DNA of 64,000 bases from assembly GCF_900163815.1 (NCBI RefSeq), contig NZ_FUKO01000006.1, positions 25,049 to 89,048 of the forward strand. The letters run 5' to 3'. The stretch's first letter is position 1; the number at the start of each line of letters is the position of its first letter. Positions 1 through 9,026 of the stretch are shown piece after piece. The notes under the pieces are model-generated. The model did not search any database. It was not told where the DNA came from and saw nothing but the letters and a program-made list of their open reading frames with translations. The position numbers and the translations under genes are program-made. This DNA comes from Microbacterium esteraromaticum (lineage in GTDB: Bacteria; Actinomycetota; Actinomycetes; Actinomycetales; Microbacteriaceae).

Positions 1-127
1 GTGACCCCGGGCATCCGCCGATGGTCTCCGCTCGACGTTTCAGCCTAGCGAAATCACCTGTGCATTGCCCACGAACGCCGCCGGAGACGCTCCGGCACGG
101 CACGACTAAAGCGCGGCGACGAACAAC

Positions 128-157
128 TATGATTGCACCGCAGATCGATCAGGAGAG
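128..157 (+). promoter_or_regulatory. Promoter -10 and RBS of the AI-2E-type permease gene
   Basis: A good -10 box, TATGAT (128-133), lies 27 nt before the ATG at 160, and AGGAG (151-155) is close upstream of that ATG. No convincing -35 box is visible. The RBS favours ATG 160 over an in-frame TTG at 133, which overlaps the -10 box. Confidence 0.5.
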
Positions 158-159
158 CA

Positions 160-1239
160 ATGAAGATCCATAATCCCTTCCGCACCGCTCTGGTGGCGAC
201 GCTCGGCGTGGGTCTCGGTCTCCTCATCATCAACGGCGCGCAGACTCTGTCGACGGTCATTCTCTACATCGGCACCGCGCTGTTCCTCAGCCTCGGGCTC
301 GACCCGCTGGTGAGCTTCCTGGAAAGACGCGGCCTGCCCCGCTGGGCAGCAGTGCTCATCACCATCCTCGCAGTGCTCAGCATCTTCGCGGCGATCGTCC
401 TGATCGTGCTGCCCGTGGTCGTCGACCAGATCTCGCAGCTGGTGAGCCAGATCACGCCGTTCGTCATCGACGGGCAGGGGACCATCGAATCGCTGAAGCA
501 GTGGATGTCCACCACGTTCCCCAATCTCGCCGTCGATGATGTCTTCGCCTACCTCACCAATTGGATGGCGAGCGGGGACTGGCAGAGAAGCGTCGCCGCC
601 TGGACGGAGTCGATCGGACAGGGAGTTCTCGTCGTCGGCGGTGCGGTGTTCGCCGGTTTGTTCGGATCGATCATCGTGCTGGTGCTCACCATCTATCTGA
701 CCGCCTCGACGCCTTCGCTGAAGCGCTCGGTCTATCAGCTCATGCCGGCGTCGCGACGCGAGCGCTTCATGGATATCGCCGATCAGATCACCGACTCCGT
801 CGGTCACTACGTCATGGGCCAGGTCTCGCTGGGAATCATCAACGGCATCCTCAGCGCCATCTTCCTCTCGATCATCCACGCGCCGTTCACCGCCGTACTC
901 GCCGTCATCGCGTTCTTCTTCTCGCTCATCCCCCTGGTCGGAACGCTGACCGGTTCGACGATCATCGTGCTCGCCTGCCTGCTCCCCGGCGTGGGGTCCC
1001 CCGGCACAGCCCTCGCCGCTGCCATCTGGTATCTCATCTACATGCAGGTCGAGGCGTACTTCATCGCCCCGCGCATCATGAGCCGGGCGGTGGCGGTGCC
1101 CGGTGCCGTCGTCGTCATCGCCGCGCTCTCCGGCGGCGCGCTGCTGGGGCTTCTGGGAGCACTCATCGCGATTCCCGTTGCGGCGAGTTTCCTGATCATC
1201 TACCGACAGGTGCTCATTCCGCGCATGAACGAGCGCTGA
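160..1239 (+). CDS. AI-2E family transporter (integral membrane permease)
   Basis: The 359-residue product is almost entirely hydrophobic. It has membrane segments at both ends, a central soluble stretch (about residues 90-150) and a C-terminal block of closely spaced helices, the layout of the TqsA/PerM (AI-2E exporter) family. Family members export small molecules or ions; the substrate here cannot be told. ATG 160 is preceded by AGGAG. The gene converges on the hydrolase gene, with only two bases between their stop codons. The family name is confident, the substrate is not. Confidence 0.8.
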   Translation: MKIHNPFRTALVATLGVGLGLLIINGAQTLSTVILYIGTALFLSLGLDPLVSFLERRGLPRWAAVLITILAVLSIFAAIVLIVLPVVVDQISQLVSQITPFVIDGQGTIESLKQWMSTTFPNLAVDDVFAYLTNWMASGDWQRSVAAWTESIGQGVLVVGGAVFAGLFGSIIVLVLTIYLTASTPSLKRSVYQLMPASRRERFMDIADQITDSVGHYVMGQVSLGIINGILSAIFLSIIHAPFTAVLAVIAFFFSLIPLVGTLTGSTIIVLACLLPGVGSPGTALAAAIWYLIYMQVEAYFIAPRIMSRAVAVPGAVVVIAALSGGALLGLLGALIAIPVAASFLIIYRQVLIPRMNER

Positions 1240-1241
1240 GC

Positions 1242-1958
1242 TCAGGTCTCCCAGACAGTAGACAGCGGCAGTGCGCCCGGATTCACCGCGGCCACGATCT
1301 CGGTGAGTACACGACGTGTCTGGCTCTCCCCCACCCACAGGTGCTTGGCGCCGTCGACGCCGATGACCGTGGCGTGCGGCACGGTCGAGAAGCGCTCACG
1401 AGCCTGGGCGGGCTGCAGATAGTCATCGAATTCCGGCACGAGAACCACCATCTCGCGCTCGTCGCCGCGCCAAGCGGAGAGATCAGCATCAGTGGCTCGA
1501 TGCAACGGAGGCGAGAGCAGGATGACGCCTTCGATGTCGTGGTCGAGGCCATACTTGAGTGCGAGTTCGGTGCCGAAGGACCATCCGACCAGCCAAGGCC
1601 GCGGAAGCCCCTGCTCCGAGACGAAGTCCACGGCAGCAGCGACGTCGAACTGCTCACCGGCACCACCGTCGAACGTGCCCGCGCTCGTGCCACGCGGCGA
1701 CGTCGTGCCGCGGGTATTGAATCGCAGAACCGCGAGATCGGCCTGCGCGGGGAGACGCCCCGCCGCCTTGCGGATGATGTGCGAGTCCATGCAGCCGCCG
1801 GCGGTGGGCAGCGGATGCAGCGTCACGAGCGTCGCCAAGGGCACCCGGTCCTGCGGGAGAGCGAGCTCCCCGACGAGGGTCAGCCCGTCAGCAGTCTCGA
1901 ATTCGACCGCGGTGCGCTGAGCCGGCAGCAGCGCAGGTCCGCGAATCTCCATCGTCAT
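1242..1958 (-). CDS. Alpha/beta hydrolase (esterase/dienelactone hydrolase-like)
   Basis: The 238-residue cytoplasmic protein has a nucleophile elbow GWSFG (GxSxG) near its middle, an oxyanion-type HPLP segment before it, a candidate acid in VPEFDDYL and a late histidine in DGAKHLW, so a Ser-Asp-His triad is likely. The substrate is unknown. The ATG at 1958 overlaps the upstream gene's TGA in an ATGA arrangement, so the two are probably translationally coupled. An in-frame ATG two codons later is an alternative start. Confidence 0.75.
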   Translation of the reverse strand: MTMEIRGPALLPAQRTAVEFETADGLTLVGELALPQDRVPLATLVTLHPLPTAGGCMDSHIIRKAAGRLPAQADLAVLRFNTRGTTSPRGTSAGTFDGGAGEQFDVAAAVDFVSEQGLPRPWLVGWSFGTELALKYGLDHDIEGVILLSPPLHRATDADLSAWRGDEREMVVLVPEFDDYLQPAQARERFSTVPHATVIGVDGAKHLWVGESQTRRVLTEIVAAVNPGALPLSTVWET

Positions 1959-2242
1959 GAGATGTTCCAGCAGTGCGAGTGCCAGTGCCTCCGCGCCGCT
2001 AGATCCGCGGACTCCCCCATCACACCGTCCGCGCGCCAGGCGACGACATGTGCCGTCGCCGGTGCGATCGCGCGACCGCACCCGGGGCAGGTGTATTCCT
2101 TGACGGCTTTGCTCCCGGTGACGGGCTGCACCGTCCACTCCTGGCCGCGACGGGTCTCGGTTCGTTTCCACCCAGCCAGCAGGCGCTCGAAGGAGTCGCC
2201 CTCAGGCGATCGTTCCGGTCGTCGGCGATGTGAGCGTGGCAT
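1955..2242 (-). CDS. Small conserved actinobacterial protein with zinc-ribbon-like Cys/His pattern
   Basis: The 95-residue protein is rich in Arg at its N terminus and carries CPGCGR followed about 30 residues later by HWHSHCW, a likely metal site. Similar proteins are common in Actinobacteria and are often labelled ATP/GTP-binding, but no P-loop is present here, so that label is not supported. A conserved-looking stretch, WTVQPVTGSKAVKEYTCPGC, precedes the metal motif. It is coupled to the downstream hydrolase through an ATGA overlap. Function unknown. Confidence 0.65.
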   Translation of the reverse strand: MPRSHRRRPERSPEGDSFERLLAGWKRTETRRGQEWTVQPVTGSKAVKEYTCPGCGRAIAPATAHVVAWRADGVMGESADLAARRHWHSHCWNIS

Positions 2243-2251
2243 ACCGCTGGT

Positions 2252-2926
2252 TTACCACCAGTGGTTGCGCTTCCAGAAGTCGTAGGCGTTCGCCCAGCTC
2301 CCGTAGCGTCCGACCGCGTACCCATTACCCCAGCGCAGATTGTCCACCGGGTTGTAGCCGTTGCCCGGCACCTTGCTGCACGGCAGCGCCTGAACCAGAC
2401 CGCAGGCACCCGACGAGCGATTCGTCGCGTTCGGGTTCCAGCCGCTCTCTCTGGAGACGATGTAGTCGACATACGCTCGGTCCCCAGCGCCGATGCCGGC
2501 CGCTGCCATCCATTGATCCTTGGAACCGCCGCCCGAGTACTTCGGCGGTCCGGAATGGCCACCGCCGGAGCTCTGATTTGCGCCAGTCGAAGCGACCACA
2601 GGCTTCGGCTTGGGCTTCGGTTTCGGCTTGACGTACACCTCGAAGCTGCCGCGGTCGACGGGCTCGATCGCTGCCCCTTCGACCGTGACCGTGATGTTCT
2701 GGGTGTCAGCGGATGCCAACGAGAACGCAGTCACCGGTGCGTCAGCCTGAGCGGGCTCCGCAAGAGCCATGCCCGTGGGTGCGAGCATCGCACCGGAGAA
2801 ACCGAGGACGGCGAGGCCTGCGACCACCGCGCTGACGCGGCGACGCACTGGCTTCTTCTTCGCGCTCGACGCGTTCGGGCGCGTCGAGGACGAGATCAAT
2901 TCGTTATCGGGTGTCACGATGGGCAT
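2252..2926 (-). CDS. Secreted lytic transglycosylase-like cell-wall protein
   Basis: The 224-residue protein has a basic N terminus and a hydrophobic signal/anchor (about residues 30-57, ending near ALAEPAQA), a short beta-rich stretch, a Lys-Pro repeat spacer (KPKPKPKPKP), a Gly/Ser linker and a C-terminal domain with YIVSRESGWNPNATN and SGACGLVQALP, resembling the SLT/RPF-like lysozyme fold with Glu in SRESGW as catalytic acid. It probably cleaves peptidoglycan outside the membrane. A TAGACT box (2928-2933) lies one base before the ATG at 2926, so the true start may be GTG 2917. Confidence 0.7.
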   Translation of the reverse strand: MPIVTPDNELISSSTRPNASSAKKKPVRRRVSAVVAGLAVLGFSGAMLAPTGMALAEPAQADAPVTAFSLASADTQNITVTVEGAAIEPVDRGSFEVYVKPKPKPKPKPVVASTGANQSSGGGHSGPPKYSGGGSKDQWMAAAGIGAGDRAYVDYIVSRESGWNPNATNRSSGACGLVQALPCSKVPGNGYNPVDNLRWGNGYAVGRYGSWANAYDFWKRNHWW

Positions 2927-2963
2927 CAGTCTACGCAGTTGTCCCTGAGACGTCCATGAGAAC

Positions 2964-3548
2964 TCACCGAACAGCGAGCATCACATCGACGGTGGCGTCA
3001 AGAAGTGCGTCCACCTGCTCTTCTCGGTAGCCGCCCCGCTGCATCCGGAAGGCAGCACCGCGCACCTGTTCCACGTCCAGAGCGTCCCCGTCGCGGAGAA
3101 AAGCGGTGATGCGCTCTGCAACGTGATCGACCTCGTCGAGGCGGTAGCCGAAGGTGAGCATGCCGGTTCTCGCGAAACGCTGACGATGCGGCCGAGCCAG
3201 GTGGTCGAGAATCTGCTGGGCGTCATCGCGCGCTCGCGCCACCCAGCGCTCCACCCCGGTGGCTCGCACCGCACGGTCGCGCTTTCGAGCGGCGAAAGCA
3301 TCCTCCACACGGCTGAGTGCTGCATCGACGTCAGCGACGACGTAGCCGTGTTTGACGAGGGGGAACGAGGCCACCCGTACATCTTCAGCACCGAAATCCG
3401 TGCGCTCGTCTTCGAACGCACCGCGCGCAGAATCCAGAAAGTTGTCGACCGCCGCAGGGTGATAGCCGCGCTGGCGACCGGAAGTGAGGGGGAATGCGGG
3501 TCGGGCGTCGCCCGCATCGTCGAGTGCATCGAGGTCAGCGTCGGTCAT
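2964..3548 (-). CDS. DivIVA domain-containing protein
   Basis: This 194-residue soluble protein contains three similar segments (SGRQRGYHPAAVDNFLD, FPLVKHGYVVADVDAALSRV and a C-terminal FRMQRGGYREEQVDALLD) of the kind found in short actinobacterial DivIVA-domain proteins. The canonical long coiled coil of Wag31 is absent, so it is not the main polar-growth DivIVA. The start at 3548 shares one base with the cdsA stop (TGATG), indicating coupling to phospholipid synthesis. A role at the envelope is inferred only. Confidence 0.7.
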   Translation of the reverse strand: MTDADLDALDDAGDARPAFPLTSGRQRGYHPAAVDNFLDSARGAFEDERTDFGAEDVRVASFPLVKHGYVVADVDAALSRVEDAFAARKRDRAVRATGVERWVARARDDAQQILDHLARPHRQRFARTGMLTFGYRLDEVDHVAERITAFLRDGDALDVEQVRGAAFRMQRGGYREEQVDALLDATVDVMLAVR

Positions 3549-4798
3549 CAAGCACCAATCAGGGGGGCGAACAGGAAGGAGAGCGCGAGCGCAGGAACCG
3601 TCGACGGCAGGATGCTGTCGAGTCTGTCGAGCAGGCCGCCGTGCCCCGGCAGCCAGGAGCTCATGTCCTTGATGCCGAGGTCGCGCTTGAGCATCGACTC
3701 GCCGAGGTCGCCCAGTGTTGCCGAGGCGAGGATCGCGGCACCGAAGATGAGTCCGCACCACCACGGCAGATGCAGCAGGAAGATCGCAAGAAGCACACCG
3801 GCCAGCAGTGATCCCGCCACTGCTCCCCCGAAGCCCTCCCAGGTCTTCTTCGGGCTGATCCTGGGTGCCATCGGATGCTTGCCGAAGGCGAGTCCGGCCG
3901 CATACGCGCAGGTATCGGCGGCCACAGCGATGGCGACGAAGGAGAGCACCCACCACTCGCCGTTCTCTTGACTGAGGAGCATGAGTGCGACCGAGGTCAG
4001 GAAGGGGACGTACACCTGCACGAACGATCCCACGACGACGTCCGCCAGCACTGCCCCGTAGGTGCGGCCGTCCTGTGCGATCATCTGTGCGACCATCCGC
4101 CACACGCTGATGAACGCGACCGCGGCGATGAGCACAACCCAGCTGACCCAGAGCTCTCCGAAGAACCCGGCAAGCAGCACCGCGGTGCCGGCGAGCAGCT
4201 GCGGAATGACGTCGATCTGACGTCCGCCGCCGCGCAGGGCTCGACTGAGCTCGTATGTGGCCAGCAACCCGGCGGCCAGGGCGATGAGCAGGAACAGCCA
4301 CTTCACGAAGATGAGAGACGCGACCAGAGCCGCACCGAAGGCGAGCCCGATGAGGATCGCGACGATGAGATCGCGCCCCGTGCGCTGCTTGATCCGCTCG
4401 TTGGCCTGGTCGAAGTGGTCGCGCGCCTGCGAGACGTGTGATTCCAGCTCGTCCTTGGCTGCGCGCCACTGCTCGCGGATCGCACTGTGCTCGCCAGTGT
4501 CCAAGCCGAGATCCGACGGCGTTGCCACCGGCGCCGCGGGCAGCGGGGGGCGCGGCGGCACCCGGGAGGAATCGAAGCCGGGGAAAGAAGCATCCGTCAG
4601 CGGATTCGCGGCCGGTGTGTCCGGCACATCCACCGCGGGCGTCCCCCGCACCGGCGTCTCGACGTCGCCGAGATCAGCGGAAGCAGCATCGGATGCCAGA
4701 GGTGCAACCTCCACCTCGTCGGCCGCCGCAGGGACGTCGGCCGCACGAGCTTCGCGCCGTGTCAGCGGACGCTCATCGGGATCCTGATCATCAGACAT
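3548..4798 (-). CDS. cdsA: Phosphatidate cytidylyltransferase
   Basis: CdsA makes CDP-diacylglycerol from CTP and phosphatidate. The 416-residue product ends with the family signature: Ser-Met-Leu-Lys-Arg, Gly-Ile-Lys-Asp, then PGHGGLLDRLDSILPS near residue 390. Eight or so membrane helices occupy residues 145-415. The first ~140 residues are hydrophilic and acidic with Pro/Ala-rich segments, making the protein longer than the ~270 residues typical of E. coli; such disordered extensions occur in Actinobacteria. It lies 5 bp after frr and overlaps the DivIVA-like gene by one base. Confidence 0.92.
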   Translation of the reverse strand: MSDDQDPDERPLTRREARAADVPAAADEVEVAPLASDAASADLGDVETPVRGTPAVDVPDTPAANPLTDASFPGFDSSRVPPRPPLPAAPVATPSDLGLDTGEHSAIREQWRAAKDELESHVSQARDHFDQANERIKQRTGRDLIVAILIGLAFGAALVASLIFVKWLFLLIALAAGLLATYELSRALRGGGRQIDVIPQLLAGTAVLLAGFFGELWVSWVVLIAAVAFISVWRMVAQMIAQDGRTYGAVLADVVVGSFVQVYVPFLTSVALMLLSQENGEWWVLSFVAIAVAADTCAYAAGLAFGKHPMAPRISPKKTWEGFGGAVAGSLLAGVLLAIFLLHLPWWCGLIFGAAILASATLGDLGESMLKRDLGIKDMSSWLPGHGGLLDRLDSILPSTVPALALSFLFAPLIGA

Positions 4799-4803
4799 GC
4801 TGA

Positions 4804-5358
4804 TCAGACCTCGAGGAGCTCTGCCTCTTTGCGCTTGAGCGCTTCGTCGATCGCGTCGACGTGCTGGCGGGTCAGAGCATCGAGTTCCTTTTCGCCGCGC
4901 GCGATCTCATCTTCGCCGACGTCGGCCTTGAGCGTGTCGAGCTCGTCCTTCGCCTTTCGGCGGATGCCGCGCACGTGCACTTTGGCATCCTCTCCCTTGC
5001 TGCGGACGAGCTTCACGTATTCTTTGCGCCGCTCCTGGGTGAGCTCGGGCATCGTCACCCGCACGATGTTTCCATCATTGGTCGGGTTCGCACCGAGATT
5101 CGGCATGTCGCGAATCGCCTGTTCGATGGCGCGCAGCGCGGTCTTGTCGTAGGGAGTGACGATGAGCGTGCGGGCTTCGGGGTTCGCCATCGAAGCGAGC
5201 TGCGCGATCGGCGTCGGCGAGCCGTAATAGTCGACCAGCAGCTTCTGGAAAAGCTGCGGGTTTGCACGCCCGGTGCGGACCGTGGCGAAGTCCTCCTTGG
5301 CGGCTTCGACCGCACGCGTCATGCGTGTAGTGGTTTCTGCGAGGACGTCCGCGATCAC
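4804..5358 (-). CDS. frr: Ribosome recycling factor
   Basis: RRF, with EF-G, splits the post-termination ribosome. At 184 residues it has the usual length, the N-terminal segment [11 protein letters not shown], the core [18 protein letters not shown] and the C-terminal helix motif [16 protein letters not shown]. The start is GTG at 5358, preceded by AAGGAGA. It sits between pyrH and cdsA in the standard actinobacterial order. Confidence 0.96.
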   Translation of the reverse strand: MIADVLAETTTRMTRAVEAAKEDFATVRTGRANPQLFQKLLVDYYGSPTPIAQLASMANPEARTLIVTPYDKTALRAIEQAIRDMPNLGANPTNDGNIVRVTMPELTQERRKEYVKLVRSKGEDAKVHVRGIRRKAKDELDTLKADVGEDEIARGEKELDALTRQHVDAIDEALKRKEAELLEV

Positions 5359-5432
5359 GGGGTCTCCTTACGTCGTAGGTTTCCAGCAATTCTATCGGGC
5401 AGGCACGCGTCAGAGCATGCAGCGCCGACCGA

Positions 5433-6149
5433 TCAGGCGGTGACGAGCGTGCCGATCTGCTCCCCGAGCAGGGCACGGGTGACGTTTCCGGCCGGTTCCA
5501 TGCCGAAAACGCGCATGTCCATGCTGTTGTCCATGCACAGGCTGAAGGCGGTCGAATCGACGACTCGCAGTCCGCGCTGCAGAGCGTCGCGGTAGGTGAC
5601 GCGCTCGATGCGCTCGGCGGTGGCGTCGGTCTTGGGATCGGCGGTGTAGATCGCGTCGACCCCGTTCTTCGCGACCAGAACCTCGTCTGCACGGATCTCC
5701 AGCGCGCGCTGAGCCGCGACGGTGTCTGTGGAGAAGTAGGGAAGGCCTGCGCCCGCGCCGAAGATGACGACGCGCCCCTTCTCCATGTGCCGCTCGGCGC
5801 GCAGCGGAATGTACGGCTCTGCGACCTGCGTCATCGAGATGGCCGATTGCACGCGGGTTGCGGCGCCCGCCTGCTCGAGGAAGTCCTGCAGCGCGAGTGC
5901 GTTCATGACGGTGCCCAGCATCCCCATGTAGTCGGCGCGACCGCGGTCCATCCCTCGCTGGCTCAGCTCGGCGCCGCGGAAGAAGTTGCCGCCACCGACG
6001 ACGATGGCGATCTCCACGCGGTCCACTGCGGCGGCGATGTCCCGCGCGATCTGTCCGACGACGTCGGGGTTGACGCCGAGCTGGCCGCCTCCGAACGCCT
6101 CGCCTGACAGCTTGAGCATCACGCGACGGCGTCTCGTGCTTTCGGTCAT
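5433..6149 (-). CDS. pyrH: UMP kinase
   Basis: PyrH phosphorylates UMP to UDP in pyrimidine synthesis. The 238-residue protein begins with [12 protein letters not shown], and has the glycine-rich [10 protein letters not shown] and the late [13 protein letters not shown] segment of the amino-acid-kinase fold. I chose ATG 6149 rather than the upstream in-frame ATG because residues from MTEST onward match the family and AGAGGAC precedes it. A terminator-like hairpin separates it from tsf, so it may have its own promoter in the 6150-6200 region. Confidence 0.95.
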   Translation of the reverse strand: MTESTRRRRVMLKLSGEAFGGGQLGVNPDVVGQIARDIAAAVDRVEIAIVVGGGNFFRGAELSQRGMDRGRADYMGMLGTVMNALALQDFLEQAGAATRVQSAISMTQVAEPYIPLRAERHMEKGRVVIFGAGAGLPYFSTDTVAAQRALEIRADEVLVAKNGVDAIYTADPKTDATAERIERVTYRDALQRGLRVVDSTAFSLCMDNSMDMRVFGMEPAGNVTRALLGEQIGTLVTA

Positions 6150-6200
6150 GTGGGAAGTCCTCTCGTCCCTCATCAAGATAGTGCCTTCTGGGCATGAAGA

Positions 6201-6235
6201 AGGGGGTCCGGATCATGTTCTGATCCGAACCCCCT
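6201..6235 (-). terminator. Hairpin terminator after tsf
   Basis: A 15-bp stem (6201-6215 with 6221-6235, one G-T pair) around a 5-nt loop lies 8 nt beyond the tsf stop. Read on the minus strand it is followed by TCTTCATG, a weak U-rich tail. It probably ends most rpsB-tsf transcripts before pyrH. Confidence 0.75.
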
Positions 6236-6243
6236 GGGTGACG

Positions 6244-7071
6244 TTACGCGCCGACCTTGAACCGGGCGAAGTCGGTGATGGTGATACCGGCATCCTTCGC
6301 GACCTGGCTCACGGACAGCTTGTTGTCCTTCGCGTAGTCCTGCTCGAAGAGCGCGACCTGCTTGAAGTATGCGGTGACGCGGCCTTCAACGATCTTCGGC
6401 AGTGCCGCCTCGGGCTTGCCCTCGTTGCGGGAGATCTCGGTGACGATCTCACGCTCCTTCTCGACGTCGGCCGTCGGGACGTCCTCACGAGTGAGGTACG
6501 AGGGGTTGGCGAACGAGATGTGCTGCGCAATGCTGCGGGCGGTCTCCGCGTCGCTGCCGGTGTAGGCGACGACAACGCCGATCTGCGGAGGCAGATCCTT
6601 GCTGGTGCGGTGCAGGTAGACCGAGTGCGCGTCACCCTTGAGAGTGCGTGCGCGTCGCAGTTCGACCTTCTCGCCGATGATGGCTGCTTCATCGGAGATG
6701 AGCTGCTCAACGGTCTGGTCGCCCGCCGGAGCCGCGAGCGCGGCTTCGAGCGAGTCGGCACCGACAGCCGCGACGGCGTCGGCGACCTTGTCGGCCAGCG
6801 CGATGAAGCGCTCGTTCTTCGCGACGAAGTCGGTCTCGCAGGCGAGTTCGATCAGCGTCACGCCGTTGTCCCCCTCGCGAGCGGCGATCAGCCCCTCGCT
6901 GGTGGAGCGGTCAGCGCGCTTCGCGTTGCCCTTGGCGCCCTTGAGGCGCAGGATCTCGACGGCCTTCTCGACGTCGCCGTCAGCCTCCTCGAGAGCCTTC
7001 TTAGTGTCGACCATTCCGGTGCCGAGCTGCTCGCGCAGCGCCTTGATGTCGGCGATGGTGAAGTTGGCCAT
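6244..7071 (-). CDS. tsf: Elongation factor Ts
   Basis: EF-Ts is the nucleotide exchange factor for EF-Tu. The 275-residue protein starts with MANFTIADIKALREQLGTGM and VDTKKALEEADGDVEKAVEI (the N-terminal UBA-like domain) and has the core CETDFVAKNERF. Length and order (rpsB-tsf) are standard. It lies 45 bp after rpsB and is followed by a hairpin terminator. Confidence 0.97.
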   Translation of the reverse strand: MANFTIADIKALREQLGTGMVDTKKALEEADGDVEKAVEILRLKGAKGNAKRADRSTSEGLIAAREGDNGVTLIELACETDFVAKNERFIALADKVADAVAAVGADSLEAALAAPAGDQTVEQLISDEAAIIGEKVELRRARTLKGDAHSVYLHRTSKDLPPQIGVVVAYTGSDAETARSIAQHISFANPSYLTREDVPTADVEKEREIVTEISRNEGKPEAALPKIVEGRVTAYFKQVALFEQDYAKDNKLSVSQVAKDAGITITDFARFKVGA

Positions 7072-7116
7072 GTGTCGTGGCTCCTTGCTTCGTATCTGTG
7101 CGTGTGTGCGGGTTGA

Positions 7117-8058
7117 TTACTTGGCTTCTGCGTCGGCAGCGGCCTCGGCCGGTGCCTCTTCAGCAGCCTCAACGGCGGGTGCCTCTTCAGCAGCCGGAGC
7201 CTCTTCAGCAGCGGGAGCGTCAGCAGCCGGAGCGTCAGCAGCCGGAGCGTCAGCAGCCGGAGCGTCAGCAGCAGGTGCCTCTTCAGCGGCGGCGGCAGGT
7301 GCGTCAGTGCCCTCGAGCAGCTCCTGCTCCCATGCCGCGAGCGGCTCTGCCGCGCCCGACTCGGGGTTGTGCTTCTGCTGCAGGCCCTCGGCCGCAGCAT
7401 CCGCAATGATGCGGGTCAGCAGCGAAACCGAGCGGATCGCGTCGTCGTTACCGGGGATCGGGTACTGGAAGTCATCCGGGTCGGCGTTGGTGTCGAGGAT
7501 GCCGATCACCGGGATGCCGAGCTTCTTGGCCTCGTCGATGGCGAGGTGCTCACGCTTGGCGTCGACGACCCACAGGGCCGACGGCGTCTTAGTGAGGTTG
7601 CGGATGCCGCCGAGCGACTTGTGCAGCTTGTCGAGCTCGCGCTTCTTGAGCAGCAGCTCCTTCTTGGTGAAGCCAGAGACCGACGGGGTCTCGTAGTCGA
7701 GCTCCTCGAGCTCCTTCATGCGGGCGAGACGCTTGGCGATCGTCTGGAAGTTGGTGAGGAGGCCACCGAGCCAGCGCTGGTTGACGTAGGGCTGACCGAC
7801 GCGGTCGGCCTGCTCGACGAGGATCTCCTGTGCCTGCTTCTTGGTGCCGACGAAGAGGATCGTGCCGCCGCGGGCGACCGTCTCCTTGACGAAGTCGTAC
7901 GCCTGGTCGATGTACGCCAGCGACTGCTGAAGGTCGATGATGTGGATGCCGCTGCGCTCGGTGAGGATGAAGCGCTTCACCTTCGGGTTCCACCGACGAG
8001 TCTGGTGTCCGAAGTGCACGCCGCTGTCGAGCAGCTGGCGGATGGTGACCACAGCCAT
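7117..8058 (-). CDS. rpsB: 30S ribosomal protein S2 with an Ala/Pro/Glu repeat tail
   Basis: S2 binds the 30S head-body junction. Residues 1-250 of 313 are canonical ([20 protein letters not shown] at the start, [33 protein letters not shown]). The last ~60 residues are a low-complexity acidic tail built of DAPAA and EEAPA units, encoded by near-perfect 15-nt tandem repeats; E. coli S2 (~241 residues) lacks this. The start at 8058 is fixed by homology; a longer open frame upstream is not S2-like. About 180 nt of leader lies between it and the likely promoter. Confidence 0.96.
   Translation of the reverse strand: MAVVTIRQLLDSGVHFGHQTRRWNPKVKRFILTERSGIHIIDLQQSLAYIDQAYDFVKETVARGGTILFVGTKKQAQEILVEQADRVGQPYVNQRWLGGLLTNFQTIAKRLARMKELEELDYETPSVSGFTKKELLLKKRELDKLHKSLGGIRNLTKTPSALWVVDAKREHLAIDEAKKLGIPVIGILDTNADPDDFQYPIPGNDDAIRSVSLLTRIIADAAAEGLQQKHNPESGAAEPLAAWEQELLEGTDAPAAAAEEAPAADAPAADAPAADAPAADAPAAEEAPAAEEAPAVEAAEEAPAEAAADAEAK
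7211..7274 (-). repeat. 15-nt tandem repeats in the rpsB 3' end
   Basis: Four nearly identical copies of a 15-nt unit (agcgtcagcagccgg) encode DAPAA pentapeptides of the S2 tail. The unit is a multiple of three, so copy number could change by slippage without breaking the frame. Confidence 0.85.
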
Positions 8059-8103
8059 GGTCGTCTCCTGGTTCTGGCGCCGGAGCGCCGTTGAGGTTAT
8101 CGT

Positions 8104-8245
8104 CGTCAGCCGAGCGGCTGACACTCCTGGTGCCCGGCGCACACCCGCCCTCTCATTGAAAGGGACCTGTGGGAGTGGATGCCACGACCTGAGTCGCTCT
8201 GGGCACGCGTAGTCACCCCGATTACGAGGTGCTCTCCCAGTGTAC
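8104..8245 (-). promoter_or_regulatory. rpsB promoter and structured leader
   Basis: On the minus strand a TACACT -10 box (8240-8245) starts a leader of about 175 nt. It includes a perfect 7-bp stem with a 4-nt loop (8105-8111 with 8116-8122) about 50 nt before the S2 ATG. The -35 is not clear. Autoregulation by S2 is known in other bacteria; here it is only a possibility. Confidence 0.4.
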
Positions 8246-8411
8246 AGGAAGCGAGCCGCGACGACGTGTCGTGAGCGAGCGGCGATCGGCATCGCAATGG
8301 CCTGGACCCGAGCCACTCGTTCACTCTGCACAGATGACCCGGGCACCCGTGTTCTCCCCATCCCCGCGCATGGGTGGCTTCGGCCGCTCTGCGGTGGCCC
8401 ATTCTGGACGA

Positions 8412-9011
8412 ATGCTCTCTCTACCGCTGCGCCCCGCTGGTCGCGACGCGCACGCCCCGCGCCAGCGACTGCGGCGGTCATTGGCCACGGCTGTCATCGG
8501 AATCATGAGCATGGCGGCCGCGCTCGGCGCGCCGATTCAGGCGGTCTCTGCCGATGCGGTGACGAGATCAGCAGATGCCGCTTCCGCCGCTCCCGGTTAC
8601 CCGTGGTCGTGGCCGCATACTGGCCCCCGCCTGGTGATCGAGCCGTTCCGGGCGCCAGCCCACGACTACGGACCCGGGCATCGAGGCGTCGATATCACCG
8701 CGCCGATCGGCACTGCTGTGCATGCTCCGGCTGCGGGCGTGGTCGCATTTCAAGGCGTCGTGGTCGATCGGCCACTGCTCACCATCGATCACGGCAGCGG
8801 GTACGTCTCCACATTCGAGCCTGTCGCGTCGGAACTGAGTGCGGGGGCCACGGTGCAGGCGGGCGATGTCATCGGGATGGTAGATATCGGTGGTCACGCG
8901 CCACGCGGAACGATGCATATCGGCGTGCGCGTCGAAGGTGTGTATCTGAATCCGCATCCGCTCTTCGGCGAGATTCCTCGTGCGATTCTGCTGCCCTGCT
9001 GCAGCGACTGA
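8412..9011 (+). CDS. Secreted M23 (LytM-like) metallopeptidase
   Basis: The 199-residue protein has an Arg-rich N terminus, a signal peptide (about residues 20-48), then a LytM domain with [20 protein letters not shown] (zinc-binding His and Asp), [12 protein letters not shown] and a final MHIGVR carrying the HxH-equivalent region. The metal motif is slightly divergent (HIGVR instead of LHFGVR). It would cut peptide cross-links in the cell wall. ATG 8412 was chosen because CATTCT (8400-8405) lies 6 nt before it, a leaderless layout; earlier in-frame starts would put a long extension before the signal peptide. Confidence 0.8.
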   Translation: MLSLPLRPAGRDAHAPRQRLRRSLATAVIGIMSMAAALGAPIQAVSADAVTRSADAASAAPGYPWSWPHTGPRLVIEPFRAPAHDYGPGHRGVDITAPIGTAVHAPAAGVVAFQGVVVDRPLLTIDHGSGYVSTFEPVASELSAGATVQAGDVIGMVDIGGHAPRGTMHIGVRVEGVYLNPHPLFGEIPRAILLPCCSD

Positions 9012-9026
9012 CCGCACTGCCAGGCG

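Noticed and set aside
561..2285. Plus-strand open frame running across three annotated genes
   Set aside because: It crosses the end of a clear permease gene and the reverse of two minus-strand genes, with Arg/His-rich low-plausibility protein.
7211..7274. Possible CRISPR-like direct repeats
   Set aside because: The 15-nt units are contiguous without spacers and lie in frame in the S2 tail.
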